Shown piece by piece: positions 1-14,400 of a DNA stretch of 64,000 nucleotides. This DNA comes from Lutjanus erythropterus (lineage: Eukaryota; Chordata; Actinopteri; Lutjaniformes; Lutjanidae), in NCBI GenBank assembly GCA_020091685.1, contig CM034600.1:10752428-10816427 (forward strand), given 5' to 3'. How positions within the stretch are numbered: the stretch's first letter is position 1; every line of letters begins with the position of its first letter. Under the pieces are notes generated by a model. That model ran no database searches. It saw only the letters and a list, made by a program, of their open reading frames with translations, and was not told the origin of the DNA. Made by a program: the position numbers and the translations under genes.

Positions 1-276
1 AGGGAAAAGGAAAAATGTTCAAACCGTGGCTGGGTTAACGCGGTAGAGCTGTCAAGAGGGCTCATCACATGAGCTACAGGAGGAGGACAAAAACAGAGGT
101 TTTTTTGGTGGGAGGTTTCTCAAGTATATCAATTAAATGAATTAAAAAATATGATAGATATGAAGATATGACCTGTGTCTGTTATGCAACATCTTTGTTT
201 GTGTTAGAGGGGGACTACTACCACCAAACCAAAGGTATATTCAGGTTTATGTGCATATTGGTGGGATTAAATCTGT

Positions 277-991
277 TTAAAAGGATAGTTTGAATTATTT
301 ATGCAGAGTTGTATGAGTTACTTATCAATAGTCAGCAGCAGGAGTGCCACTGTGGAAGCTAAGCAATATAGTCCCATGGACAGAGTCAGCAACAAAAGGT
401 ATTTTAGGTATTTTTTAAAAAGGCTCACAAAAAAATCAATATCAGTTTATATGCACACTATATTTAGAGAATTTTCACTGCTTTATTTTTCTGACAGCCT
501 TTTCTAACCTGAAACTGCCTGTATAAAAGCCAAATTTTGCTCTCTCCACACCAACAAAAGTCCATGGGTGAAATCAGTAATTTTACCAAGCAGAACACAA
601 GAGTTGGTGTTCTACTACTCGCATGATCTGTTAGTTTGTCTGTGTTATTATGTACAAACTATCCTTTACCACAGTCACAGAATAACCCAAACCAGCTAAT
701 AGATCAGGGCAGTGGTTGATCATCAACTCCTGAGTGCTCCAAGGTTAAATTAATGATTTCACCAGTGGGTTTTGGCTGGTCTGGAGATATATTTGGCTTA
801 TATAATGACCATTCCTGGTCATTCCCAATCCTGTCTGACAGCAAGGTCAAATGGTGAGAATATTCTAAATAAACCATAAACTTAAATGGAAGTTGACTTT
901 TTAAGAGGGACCAACCGTCCACTAAGTAATACACAGACTATTGATAAGTACCTCATACAACCCCACATTAAATAATCCGAACTACCTCTTT
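277..991. repeat. Nested or adjacent inverted-repeat elements (AAAGGATAGTT family)
   Basis: The left end reads TTAAAAGGATAGTTTG (277-292), and its inverted partner CAAACTATCCTTTA lies at 655-668. A second inverted end, AATCCGAACTACCTCTTT, closes the block at 974-991. This suggests two related non-autonomous elements side by side or nested. Similar ends recur at 2,084-2,334, near 57,380-57,633 and near 59,240-59,300. I cannot name the superfamily. Confidence 0.5.
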
Positions 992-2083
992 AATGTGACA
1001 GTCAGGTGAAAAGGCTCGCTGTGGAATAAAGCACAGCCCTCCTGTCACATCTCAATCAAGACTGGAAACGTTTCCCAGGCAAACGTGGGAAGCAGCCAAC
1101 ACAAAGGGGACAGGCACTGAGCAAGCATGCACAAACATGCAAACACAGGCCATCCAATGCCACCTGCGTGGCTCCGGCAAAACTCACAAGACAAACCTAA
1201 CAATTTGCTCTCACTGATTAAAGCCGTGTAAAGTCAAGAGGAGGGCTGAGCGCAGGGGGATGGGTAGAGGACCGGTCGTAAACTAGAGAGGATGGGACGG
1301 CTTGTTGTCCTGCCTGGCCTGGTCAACAGTTGGATAGTTTGCACGTAGATATTAGGTCACTGCTGGAAACCAGAGGAGCACAGAGGATGGTGACAACATT
1401 GACTCAGCTGACTGAAGCTGACTGGAGTTTACTGATGTCTGACGTCTGTTTGGGTGAACTGAATGGCCAAAGCAAGCCAGGGAGGGACTGTTATTGCTGA
1501 GCCAAATGTAACGGAAAAACAGCTTGATGGCTGGCTACTTTTAAAATGGAGTAAAACAGACATTATACTGTAGGTATTGTACCTCTCTACAGCACTGCTG
1601 TAACTGGTAGGGATGACTGCAGAGACAGCGCTCAGTTGTGTTTAACAGCTTTAGTATAGAAATCTGTGACGACCTGTTAAATCTTAACCGGCAATATCAC
1701 CACTGATATTTTTTTGGCTGCTGCTGCTTATATTTAGTGCATTTTAAATTTATTTTTGGGATTTTACAGGCACAAAATCCCCTGAAAATGTCCAGTGTCT
1801 AGAATACTTCTGACATGGTGGAAAAGCTTCAGAAATCAAATAACGCACAGAAGAAGGAACGCTGTGGTTGAAAGTACTTTTTTTTTCTTGAGATAACGGA
1901 ATAATTATCTCATTAACTCAAGATTTTGAAAAGAAATATCCACCAAGGTTGCTCTCGACCTTGATGCTCTGAAGTTTTGGTTTCTGGGGTTTATTTCTAA
2001 AGATAACAACAAAATTAACTTGTGATCTTGAACTAACATGTCTAAAAAGATAATGCCAACCGCAGCCATATCAGAAACCTAAA

Positions 2084-2334
2084 TGGGTAGTTGGGATTAT
2101 TTAATTTGGGGTTATAAGGGGTACCCTAAGTTTGGTGAAGCAGAGAGGAGCACCAGCTTAGAGGCTAGGCAATGTGCTGCTGTGGACATGGTCAGAAGCA
2201 AAATGAATTTTAGCCACTTAAAAAATGTACAACTAAAAACATTAATATCAATTTAAATGTGCACTATATTCAATATTCAGTAATATACTGACTTTCATAT
2301 AACTCCACATTAAACAATCCGAACTATCCCTTTA
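2084..2334. repeat. Short inverted-repeat element of the same family
   Basis: About 250 bp bounded by GGGTAGTTGGGATT on the left and AATCCGAACTATCCC on the right, which are imperfect inverted repeats. Its interior (gaggctaggcaatgtgctgctgt and onward) resembles the interior of the block at 277-991. It lies about 80 bp beyond the donor of the last visible CEP104 exon. Confidence 0.5.
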
Positions 2335-2417
2335 AAAATAATTGAAATTAATTATGGCCATGAACATCACTAAAAAAAGTATGTATAGATACATTTAGCA
2401 TGTTTTAGGTCCTTTAC

Positions 2418-5400
2418 CATCATGACATTGTCCAGGGTGAAGCCAGAGCTCTCAGCACCCAGTTCGGCGAGTAGCTTCTCAAGCAGCTCGGCCCGACTCT
2501 GCACCAGACGAGAGGGGAAGTTGGATTTGAAGGGCTTCACCAGCTCACCAGGGATTAGCTGCAGGGCGCGTACATCCTTCAAAACAGCAATTTCCTAAAA
2601 GGTGGACACAAGTATGAGACAATGACTTTGAAATTTACAGTGTAGGAGTCAAGTAATGTCATTGTAGACTTACAGCATGCACCTTTAAAGTAAGTAACAT
2701 GCCCTGTAAGCTACTAATAAAACATATCCGTGTGATGCTACATGTGGTAATTTCTCATTCAACACAAGCATCTGTTAGAGAGACAAGCCTTGACAGAAAA
2801 TACAAGTGTGCAATTACAGAAAGATGGAAGAAGGGTCTTGGAAAAACTTCTCTCAGTTGTTTGTCATGTCAGCCTCAATCAGGTGAGTGGAATGCATGTC
2901 GGAAATATAGGACACACACACACACACACAAACATATAATTTGTCCTCATCATACAAAGAGGCTTTCAGTCATTGGTCTAATGACGCTCTGAACAGATCC
3001 AGAAGGGCCAGGCAATGACTTCAGTGGGCCGAGACTCGTGGTAATGTCCTGAGTTGAACTCAAAGGAACAGAAGCTACTGTAGCTCATAAAGACGTTCTC
3101 CATTTCTTTCTCAACACACACACCCATGCATGAATGCACTGCAACAGATTCCACTCATCAAATGCACATTACACATGTTCACACAGAGTTAAGACTATAA
3201 ACATTTACTTCACTTTCATACCATACGTCATCACTCAGTCCACCAGTAACTCTTCCTTGAACCAGTGGTTCAGTTGCCGTTAAATTCTACAAGGAAGTCT
3301 AGGCAGTCAGGGTGACAACTTGGGTCTTGTTAGCAGAGGTCTGGACTTGAGTTACATGACTTGAACTCAAGTCACAACTTGAATGACTTTAGACTTTTGA
3401 CAAAATCAAAAAAATACCTGAAGGACTAATGTTACATTACTGAGCTCCCGTCAAAAAAACATAATAGTAAAGACAATTTTGTTCATGTACAAACTTAGCA
3501 AGGTGGTCAACAAAATATTAAGTACTGTGTGCAAAATGTATGTCAAAAATTACAGATGGACAGTCTGTTCCAAACCGTTCAATTAGCCAGCCATTTCGTT
3601 TTGTTGTACTCAAAAATTTAAAGCATCAGCCATGGAATCAGACTGTAACAGGCACGTTTAGAGGCACCGCACTAGTTACCAATGATACCATTACTTCACT
3701 GGTATCATGTTTATTTTTGCAATTGCTTCCATCAGGAACTAAGCCTCAGGACACAATAAAATCAGTGGTAAAGCGTTGGAAGCCAACAGTATATCATGCA
3801 TTGAAAGTCATTCTAAAGTAAAAGTAAAAGTCATTCTAAAGCATACTAGAGTTGCAACCAAGATGTAGTAGTGATAGTACATCTCTGGCCCATGAGATAC
3901 ATCAAGCAGTGAGAAAAAGTGAGGTCCATTGTGGATGGAAACCCTGATAAAATAGCTTTAAAAAGCTCCTCCAGAGCCACAAAGGATGTTATTCAAATGT
4001 TTTCTTCAGTTAAAGTGAAATTGTTTGTCAATGATGATGCCCTGCACAAATTATTTTGCCATTATTAATGATTTTCTCCTCCTCTAAACCTATAGCGAAA
4101 CAGGCATAAGAACAGGAGCTCCCCATTGAAAGTGTGATCCTGTATAGTAAAAAAAGAAAATTAAAATGAACTCAGAGAGAGTAGAAAAATTTCCACCCAA
4201 CAAATTCCTTGTTGGGAGGCAATAAATCAGTCAGACAGGTCTGTAAAAATCTAAGTATTTTGAACACCAATTTTATATTATAATAGTTCCTTATTTTTAC
4301 ATTGAGCTTGAAGTATGAACACTGCAACAGAGTCAAGTGCCTATAGAAGAAAGCAGTGTTTTATATAGACTCTACATTTTCAGACAATTTCTGTAGGTTC
4401 TGTGTTGGACAGTACTGCCCCAAGAGGAAAAGTTTTCACTTTGGATTTAGAGCCAGGAAAATGCTTTTTTGTCTCCCAGAAATCCAACCTATTGTAAACC
4501 TCAGTCACAGGACAGTTCAGTAAAGACATCTTTTTCTGCTTTTTTTTATGATGATCTGAAGACTTAGAATTAAGGGGAATATGGCATTTCATTCATTCAT
4601 CATTTCACTATTTGGCTTTCTCATACTGCTCACAATTCCTAACCATATCAGGTCCACCTTTATCTGCAGCTGGAATCAGGACATACTGTATGTTTAAGAA
4701 AGATTCCATCTTCTTTGATAACTACATTTCTTTGGAACACCTGAATTATCTTGTTCAATCTGCCTGTTTGAAATTTCTTCGATAACTACATTTCTTTGGA
4801 ACACCTGAATTATCTTGTTCAATCTGCCTGTTTGAAGTTTCTGACATTGAAAAAAACCATCAGTTTTGTTTGATTTCCCATTCTTCCTTTATCAAGCCAT
4901 TCTCATAGCTTGCTACTCTTCAGTCTGTCAAGCTAGTGACATTTAACAGTGAGGAAGTGAGGCAGGACAATACTGGACCATTGTTCATCTGTGTAGGATT
5001 AGTCTATGAGTGCACTGTAGTGGTAGTACTGCTATTTTGAGGTAATCTTTCTTGTCTTTGTACATAAATGGTGAGAGGCACTCTCAGAGAAGGACACGTC
5101 AGTTTACTACATTCTCACTCCAACAACTTCAATACTACTGTATGTATTGCGTGTTTTTTTGTGTGTTTTTTTGTTTTGTTTTGTTTTATCACTGTACAGT
5201 TGTATCAGTTTCATTTCTAATGTGTCTGGGTTTGCTGTCATGTCGTCTTTGTCACTGTTCCACCCTTGAGAGTCGCCTCATGGGATAGGGAGGTTACTGA
5301 CACCATTCTGTACTTGTTACAAGATGTTCCACCCTGTTGATATATGTACAGATTTAATATCAGGAAATGACCACAACTTCAAATTGGAGATATAATAACC

Positions 5401-8400
5401 ATAAACAAATGAGATAATAACCAACGTCATCAGCAGCCTCTCCATTACATTTTATATTGTATGCCATTAAGATGCTTGATAATAAATCTACTAACATGTT
5501 TTGCAACAAATGCGATATTGTTTTGTGGAGTAATGAAAATATAGATGGCTGATTTTCCAACATTATCAGACAAAAGCTTTCTCAGAGCTCTACACAAGGT
5601 AAAGTAGTAGATAGGAGGACAGAGTGAAGTCAGAAGGTGGCAGAAGGCATGCTGACAAGAAGCAAAGGGTTGATGGAAATCAGCTGGTGCCAGATAAACA
5701 TTTCAGTCCAGTGTGTTACAGTTCGTGACAGACAGACTAATCAACCAGTAGTTACACTACCTGTATGAAGGCAATGGCTGTGTTCCGGAGGCGGCTGGCT
5801 GATTCTCCGGTCCTGGCCAGCAGGTTGGGCCAAGTCTGCTCCAAGCAGTGGCTCACCTCGGCCCGGCCCAGCCCCAGACCTGGGATCAGCTGGCTCAGCA
5901 GTAGCCGCAGCAGCTTCAAGGAGGCATGAAAAACCTGAGGAGAGAGCCAGCAGATGTTTAACTCCAAACTTAGCAGACTTTCCAAGAAAAGCTAGCACCA
6001 AAGTGATGTCAATTAGCAGAGAGGCTTGACTTGGCGATGTTTAGTTTGAGTTGATTTCAGTATGTGGATAGAGAGTGACAATCAGTAGTTGTGAATGAAT
6101 GGAGGCTGTTGGGATTTTCTGGACTTACTAAGAAGCTGTTATGTGCCACAGTGTCTGTGTATTGTTGTACTCTCCTCGGCCCAATCACACATGCATCAGA
6201 CAGTGGAAAAAGATTCACCAATTGTAATTTTATTTTGGCAGATTTCTGATTTTTTAAAAGCCTGACTTGCCAATTCAGATTTCCTGTCTTTCTAAGAATG
6301 ATAATCGTCAGAATACACAAACATTCTTATCTATCTTTAATGGCAAATTTAGCTGTATGTTCATAATAAAACATTGACTATTAAATAACCTGTAGGTTAC
6401 TTGAGGTGCCCCTCTTCACTATTCCTGTCCTCTCTCATGTTTTCTTGCCTCTCTACTCATGTCCTCTCCTGTATTTCTCCCTCTCTTCTTTCCCCAACTT
6501 TTCTCTTTATCCAGTTACTGGCAGTGTGTCTCACATGCAGCTACAGCAACACTTCATCTGGAGATTCTGCATCTCATCTGTTTTTCCCATGTGACATGTG
6601 CAGCTCTGCCCAAACACACACAGTGAAAATGATTTGCTAGAAATGGAAATGCACTAGAAATGCTTCATCTCCAAGATTAGTATCACCATTTCAATTTTTA
6701 TGAAAAACTCATGATAAATACTGTCAAGCTACAGTTAGCATCAGTCTCCCAGAAAGAGGTGCAGCAACTTGGGTTTGTGGGGGAAACACTGAAATTGCTA
6801 AAAACATGAAAGCATTTCAAATTGTGGAAAAACTGTCAATATACAAAAAACATGCGAAATAATTTGTACTTTTTTTAATATTTTCAGCACATTTTAACAA
6901 TATAATATGATAATACTGAAAACCGTGATAAGTACATTTAACACCCTGGGCTACATGGATGGATGTAATGACATGACATGACTGAGTTCACAGAGGTGGA
7001 TGTAATTTAACGTGAACTCCACTGAAGCACATTTGTGGAGCAGAAAATGAACCAGTTAACAGCTTTATGGGGCATTCTGTGTATCGATGTAGTTACGAAA
7101 ATAAATCACTAGAATTATTGAGGCACTACCCTTTTCATTACCATACAAGCTGTAGAAGATTTCCAGAGAGGGGTTACAAGGCCATCCTTGTCAAAACTGT
7201 TTGCTTAAGGAAGTTAGCTCTGGGAGAGAGAACTGGGGTTGCATATGGTATAGGGGGAACATTGTTAAGAGTGTGCATGTGTGCTTATGATGTAACATCA
7301 TGAATGTTAGTTCTGTTTGTAACAGGAATCCAGAGAACATGGTTTAAAGAGGACTTTAACAGTGACAAAGTACACATATCCATAACACCTTAAGGCTGCT
7401 TTCCTACCAGCAGTTTCTGTTCAATTTACTTGACCATTCACACCAGCCACACCAAGACAATGTTCTTTTGAGGAAATGACTCACAGACGACACTTTATCC
7501 AATAGGGCCTTCTTGACCAGGAAGACTGCAGCTCTTATCATGTTTCTTAGCTCCTCCTTGGAAGTGGTGGGTGATACCTCCAAAAGCTTCTTGTGCACTG
7601 CTAGGAGAGCATCCTCTCTGTAGGACCAGGTTTTGGAATACACCCCGGCAACCTGGAAAAGAAGAGAGGACAAAAGAATTCCCAAGGAAAGGATATCACA
7701 AATATCCACTGTGTGAAAAGCCACGTAGCAATCACTGACTCCTTCTACCAAGTGCCAAGTGACAAGTCTTTTTTTTTGTGAAAACCTTTAGTCAGCTTAG
7801 CTAACAATGTTTTCAATCTTTTTTTCTTACCAGGCTTTCTCCATAGACCTCTATTGGAAAGCCAGCCTCTCTCTGGGCCTTCTCCGTCAGGGGCTCTGGC
7901 TCTCCACTCATCTCAGGGCTGTGTGGAGTCCTTTGGGTGTCAGGTTGGGGGGAGTGCTGTTCTGCAGGGCTCTGGATGGCTTCCACAGACCGATCCTTCC
8001 TCTGAAGGGCTGGCAGTGGCCTCTCATCATAAGGCACATTTGTAACCTGTTAGCGCAAGATAACAACATTGGTATTTAAAGCCTGGATTTACATACAACC
8101 CCAATTCCCCAAAAGTTCAGACACTGTGTAAAACCTATGCAATGATTTGCAAGTCTCTTTCAACCCATACTCAATTGAATACAATACAAAGACAATATAC
8201 TTAAGATTCAAACTGATAAACTTTATTTTGTTTTGTTATTTTTGTAAATATACCCTTGTTTTGAATTTGGGGCCTGCAATATGTTTCAATAGTATTTCAG
8301 CACACAATATAATACATTTCCCTCAGTTCAAAGGCTCAAAGAAAACTGATCTACTATGCTTTCAAGCCTGAAGAGGTTGTCCATGCTTTTGAAAAATGTA

Positions 8401-11400
8401 TCACCTCAATAGCTGTTCTTTTCACTAACTCTCACTAGCATTTGATTACTCAATAGGTCGCTCATTCAACATCATGATGACAATGAATGTTTAACCCCTT
8501 CTATTCAAACCCAAGGTCCATCCAGTCAGCATTGTCTCCTGTGACCAGGGGCCAACTGGCACCCAGCTACCTCGTACAAGGCTCAAAGCCCTGCCTTGAG
8601 TCCAGGTTGGCAGCCGCTGGAGTCAGTCAACTGTTGCACGCTTTTAATTAAATAGTGAAACCCAAACCTACAGTAGGGCTGGTCACAGTAGGTGGTGAGT
8701 AAAGCATAAAAGCCCCTGCTGGTCATAATCTCCCATGCTCCGTGTTCCAACACTACAGAGGCTTAACACAGATGTATTCCCAAGGTACCAGATTATTTTT
8801 AAAACAATACAGGAATTCATGCAAGCAGACGAAGCTATAGGTACAGATGTCTACAAGTGGATCATGTTGTTTCTGTTTTGAAGTGTCTGCAGGTGCTGGA
8901 TGTGTTTCAAGCTGTGCACAGATGTTGTGATGTGTTGTGCTGCATTGTCGACACATTTGATAAAGTGGCACTCACGTCTATTTTGGGTACGGCAGCAGGG
9001 GTGGACGGTGTGTCAGGTTGGCTTCTTAGTTTGGGTGCAACAGTTCCTGTGTCTGACTGTTGACTCTGAGGAGCACTTGTTTTTTTCTCCCTTGTGAATG
9101 TGTCTGTGGACACAAGGGGCTTGGTGGGGAGTGAATGGTGACCTGGAGAGGGCTGAAGGGAGGGAGGATCCTGGGCTGGGGATGAATCTGCTGTCCTTGT
9201 GATCTGGTGACATGGAGGAAGGACAGAGCAGAATTCAGATTAGCCAGATGAGATGAGTCATGATTATTTCCCATATCCCATTATTTTGTCCCGTAACACC
9301 TTGGACTTTTTTTTGTTACTTAACAGGTGCATCGGTGTTTGGTGACTGACCATTGTCATGTCTAGCAGATTATGGACCTCCAGCTGCTGATAGACGCTCT
9401 TCCTGTACTCCTCCATCAGTTCCTTCTTCTTCTTGGCCAGATCATAGTCTTCCTTTTCGATGGCACATCGCTTCTCCACATCATATCGAGCCAAACGCTC
9501 CCCCACCTGGAAGAGCCGGGCACAGGGAGAAGTAAAGACAGCACTGGAATAACACAGCGAGCCAACACTGCATGTTTAGATGGATAAATGTGGGAGTAGG
9601 GCTGTTATGAGTCTGCTCATGGTCTCATGACATCTTGGATTTATGTCAGTTTGTGCCTATATTGACTAAAACTCGATAGGATGTTGATTATTTTTACAGA
9701 GCACTGTTGATAGCTGAAGAGATTATTTTCTGTCGGGTGACGACTTGAAAAAACATGGCCTTTATTAAAAGAAAAAAAATCTGCACTGCATTTTTTTGTT
9801 TGTATAAAATGCAGCTTTGTTTAAAGTACTTCTGCTTTCCCTCCTAAATAAAATGAAACAAGTAGACAGCCATGACCCAAGCATGTGCAATAAATTGGTA
9901 TGAATGGTATGGTATGGTATGAAACATCCACCACACAGGCTCTTCCTGGTTCAATTTCCTGATTCAATTTCATCCCTGCTCTATTGCTATAAATCTAATT
10001 GGAGATTGACCTGGACTAGACACTTGCAGTTCTGCTCTGGACAATGGTACAGCCCTGGTGCCACGTAACAGTAAGTGTGCCACATGGTGAATCATTGAGA
10101 TTTACAGGCTGGAAATTTGACAACAACTTCCAGTAAGTCAGACACGTAATTTCTTTGTAAGGAAATTCCATTAAGCTGAATTAAGTTGCTAACCAGGTGC
10201 CAAGCAACACAGTCTGAACATCAACGGCTTGTGATTCTTTACTCTCTTTTGGACACAACTAAGTGATGCAGTGAACACAGCATGTTTCTCAAATTTATAT
10301 TTAGGATCTCCAGCATGTTATATCACCAGGCCAATTCTCTGCCTTCCGTCCTGTCTTCTTTCTGTCATGAGTTTTTACATATCATGTAACACCACAAACC
10401 GTCCTGAGGGTGCAATGACAAAGGATTTTCAGCATGACTACCTTGGCAACTGCTTTGTCTGTGATGCTAATATGTCATGCTAACAAGATGCTAGTGTGTA
10501 CGTATCTTATCTGGTTACAGAAAAAGCTTGTGGCTTGGGACTGGGAGAGACACTACCCGAGGACCATCACCGCAGCTGTTGAACTTATTAAGAATTCATG
10601 GTCAGCATGGTAACAGTGTATACAAAGGAGGTCTGTAACAGGAATCTGAACAATGTTTAACAACTACTGTTACAAACAGTGGTGAAATTAACACTGGATA
10701 TGTGCAAAAAGAAAACAAGTCTCACAAAGTTGAGATTTAAGAACGAAGTTTTTTGCAAAATTATCACGTTGTCAGTAGCAGTGACAGTGAGTGGAATGGT
10801 TATATCTGAATCTACATTATTTCTTCATCACAGTAACTTACAGATTTCATAACTATAGTTTACTCAAATGACCTGCTTGTGGACCCCAGCACTAATTATA
10901 GATTGGGTATGAACATGTGGTTTCTAAAATTCAAACAGCACCTTAAAGGGAAAATTCTGCACCTTTCATGTGGATATTCAGTCACTGTTTGTTTTGGCAA
11001 ACTTAGTCAAGTGAAACAAATTCCTCAGTGTGTGCTATATTGACCACGAATTCTCCTGATGCAAAATCTGTTGTTCGTCCTGCATCCAGTGATGTCACAG
11101 GGATGTAGCTGATGTTAAGGAAAAACTACAGGTTATTTCAGCTTAGATTTCTAGTCTCCACCTCTGGGTAGCCAGAGTGTGTATTACATGAGTAGTTTTA
11201 ATCACCTAACACTATGTTTTGGCCAATTAAGTTATAGCAATATGCTAGGGTGGTGAAGCTTGTGTGCAGTGCTTCCCGGTACATACAGGCACTACTGGCA
11301 CAACTCCGCAAGCAGGAGAACTCAGGAAAACTAGCACACACTGAATCTATTGCTTCAACTAACTACATTTACACACACAGGGAAAAATGTGGCAATTTCT

Positions 11401-14400
11401 TGCTTACAATAAGAGCTATCAAAAGCCAATAGAGAAAACATGGCTGAAGGAAGAATTTACATCCTCTACTTAAGTAAAAAATGCAATAGAACAATAAAAA
11501 AATGTTCCAGAAGAAGTTAAAGTTTGCATTCAAAAGTACGGACATAAGTGCTCATTATGCAGATCGATGCCCTTCACTGTTCATTTGTTATATAATGTAT
11601 TATCATTATTATTGTTGTTGTTGTTATTATTATTATTATTGTTCATACATTCATGTGTATGAAGCACTTATTGTGGTAGCTGGTCAAGGTGGAGCTAATA
11701 TAAACTATGTTACATACTGTGGGGTAGTTTAATCCAGAAAAATGCATAATATTTACCTAAAATAGTTGTGAATCTTAAAATCTCAATCTGCAAAGTAACT
11801 AGTAACTATAACTAGATAAATGTAGTGGTATAAAATGTACAATATTTCCCACTGAAATGTAGTGGAGTGGAAAGAAAGAAGAAATCATTTCTTTTTAATT
11901 AATTAGCAATAAAGAAGAGCACTGGAATAAATGTACTTGTTACATTGGTATCTTGGTATTTTCCCAGGAATTCCTGGGAACATCTGCTGTCTTTTGGGGG
12001 AAAAAATTCTTCTGGTAACCAGGGATATTTAGCACATGTGTGTTTGTGTGATTGTGTGCCTGTGTGTTTACATGCTACTTGTTTATAATGAAGCAAAGAG
12101 GCAGTCTCCAAACACTGTTATCAACAATGTTAATGTCTTAGATGTATCCAACAGTCCAACATGAGAAATACTGTGCTAGGGAAAATATTCTTTAGAATAA
12201 AAGTGGGTGAAGGGAGGTTAAAGGAACAGTTCAACATTTAGTGAAATATGTTTATTCAAAGAGATGCACAATAAAATTATGCCATTGTCATGTCTGTGTA
12301 TTCAGAACAGAGCTAGAGCCAGTCGGTGATTAGCTTAGGTTAGTATAATGACTTAAAACATGAGAAAACTGCAGCTAAAGCTCACTAATTATCACACTGT
12401 ATTTGTCTGTAACTACATACTTTACTACATACTACATACTCTACAACTTTAAGTTAATTTAAGCCCTTTTTAATGTGTTGAAGGCCTAACATGAATTAGT
12501 CAAGAATTTTTCAGTCTGAGAGTAACTCATTAACGCTCTAAAATGCTCTCACTGCAGACAGAATACATCCTGGTGTTTGTTGTGCATGCCGCTCAACCAT
12601 GTGAGCAAATATTTAGTGTCAATGCATTGTAGCCATGCAGTCTCCTGCATAGCCTCCCAGAAGCTATAGTACCTTTTGCAAGTCTGCGATGGCCTGCTTC
12701 AGATTCTTGGCCTGCTCGTAATTCTCCTGCCGGACCATGTCCTGTTTCTTTTGGTCCAGGAGACGGATGATGTGGGCAACCTCGGGGTCCTGGTACATGT
12801 CGAAGGCCAGGTCGTCCAAGGGGGAGATGGATTCACATTTGCTGGGTGAAAGACAGGATAAGACACAGAGACAAAAAACATTTGAAACATTAAATCAACT
12901 GAAAATGACACAGTTTTGTCAGGTCTGAGCTTGTTACACTTGAGACACATGTTGGATACAGACAAAACAGCTGATTTAGTGTCTAAACTCATTTGAGATA
13001 ATGCCAGTGTAAAATACATCTGTCATCATCAGTTGAATGGGCTCTGCATTGTGCAATTCCTGATCAAAGAGGAAAAACACTGGCCGACCCCCCAAGCAGT
13101 GAGACGTCTCTTGGGGGTTGATATATTAAAAGAAAAAAACAATTTCGAAATGTGTTTTCTTCTTTTTACTGGCCACCACCTGCATTGTCTTCAAATGCGA
13201 GTGACCTTGAATGCCTTATTGGTTGGCTTCCAGACAAAATGGCTTTGTTGAGCAGTGTTATTGTCACAAGACAAAGAAACCAGGGTTCAATGTCCTAGCC
13301 TCACCCCATGAAGGTCGTGTCCAAGGCGGCTTCCAGCTGGGTACTGTTGAGGTAGTGTTCGATCAGCTGCTCTCTGCTTGGCTGGGGGTAAACAGATGGA
13401 CAAATCACACACACAAGCGTATATACTCTAGTATTACTGTTCTCAGGAAGACCTGATCATTGATTTGCAATCCCATTAGCTTTAAGGTGACCCTCAAATT
13501 CAGCCCTTAAGACCACAATACACTGAAAACGATAACTGATGCGCATCAAATGGTGCTCCTATGGCGAACTGCAGGAATCAGATTTAAAATGCCAACCCCA
13601 CAGATTTAGCAGTATGTTGGGAAAGGTTTGCTATTTATATGTTTTGAGAACATTTTACAGCAAACTTGAACACCAGAGACATGAAGAGGAAGACACAGTG
13701 CCTGGCCATAGTTCATCATAGCTTGTAATATTACAATGCAGTGACAGATTCTTTCATAGAGGAGACAAAGTATATAACACAAATTTGTCATTAGTAACAA
13801 AGTCTCCAGTCTGCAGTGTAGGTCATACTTTACTGATGAACCACAGAGCTGTACAGTGAATTTAGGATTCATGATCAAAAAAGAATTGATTGTTTTTTTT
13901 ATAATTCATGGTTTTAGGTGGTGCTGCAGTTCCATCAGCACCCACATCTCATGTCTATGTGACATGAGACTTTACACATGAAGTGTAAAGTGGAATCATG
14001 ATAAGGTAATAAATCAGAAAAGTACTGGCCGTGAGTTGGTCGTCAAACACGTTGTTGCTGACCTCTGAAGGACATTTCTGAATATAAATCAGCGTCTTCC
14101 AAGCCACGAGCTGGACATTTGAGCTAATGGTCACACGCACATTCAGTGAGGCACTCACAGACATTCTGTTAGAGGCTCCATTATCTCTCAGCACTTTATA
14201 AGCCCACTTAAAACTTCATATTATTACATATTAATTGTATCTGTTTAGATATAATGTATGTATTGAACATGTGTTTTGCCACTGTATACTTTAACTTGTT
14301 AAACTAAATAAATATTTGTTAAAAAAGTGTCTACTGATGACATCATTCTTTCAGTACTTCATGAGTACGAAACCAGCATTTAATGTGACTGACTACAAAC

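Larger units (their letters stand above)
1..2417. other. Intronic or flanking DNA left of the last visible CEP104 exon
   Basis: I find no exon on either strand here. The next CEP104 exon expected after residue 618 is not present, so this is most simply the left part of a CEP104 intron. The stretch holds repeat-like blocks at 277-991 and 2,084-2,334, and otherwise AT-rich unique-looking sequence. Confidence 0.5.

Noticed and set aside
7807..8079. 90-codon plus-strand frame
   Set aside because: It is the antisense shadow of the CEP104 exon at 7,831-8,046, which has conserved residues and matching splice phases.
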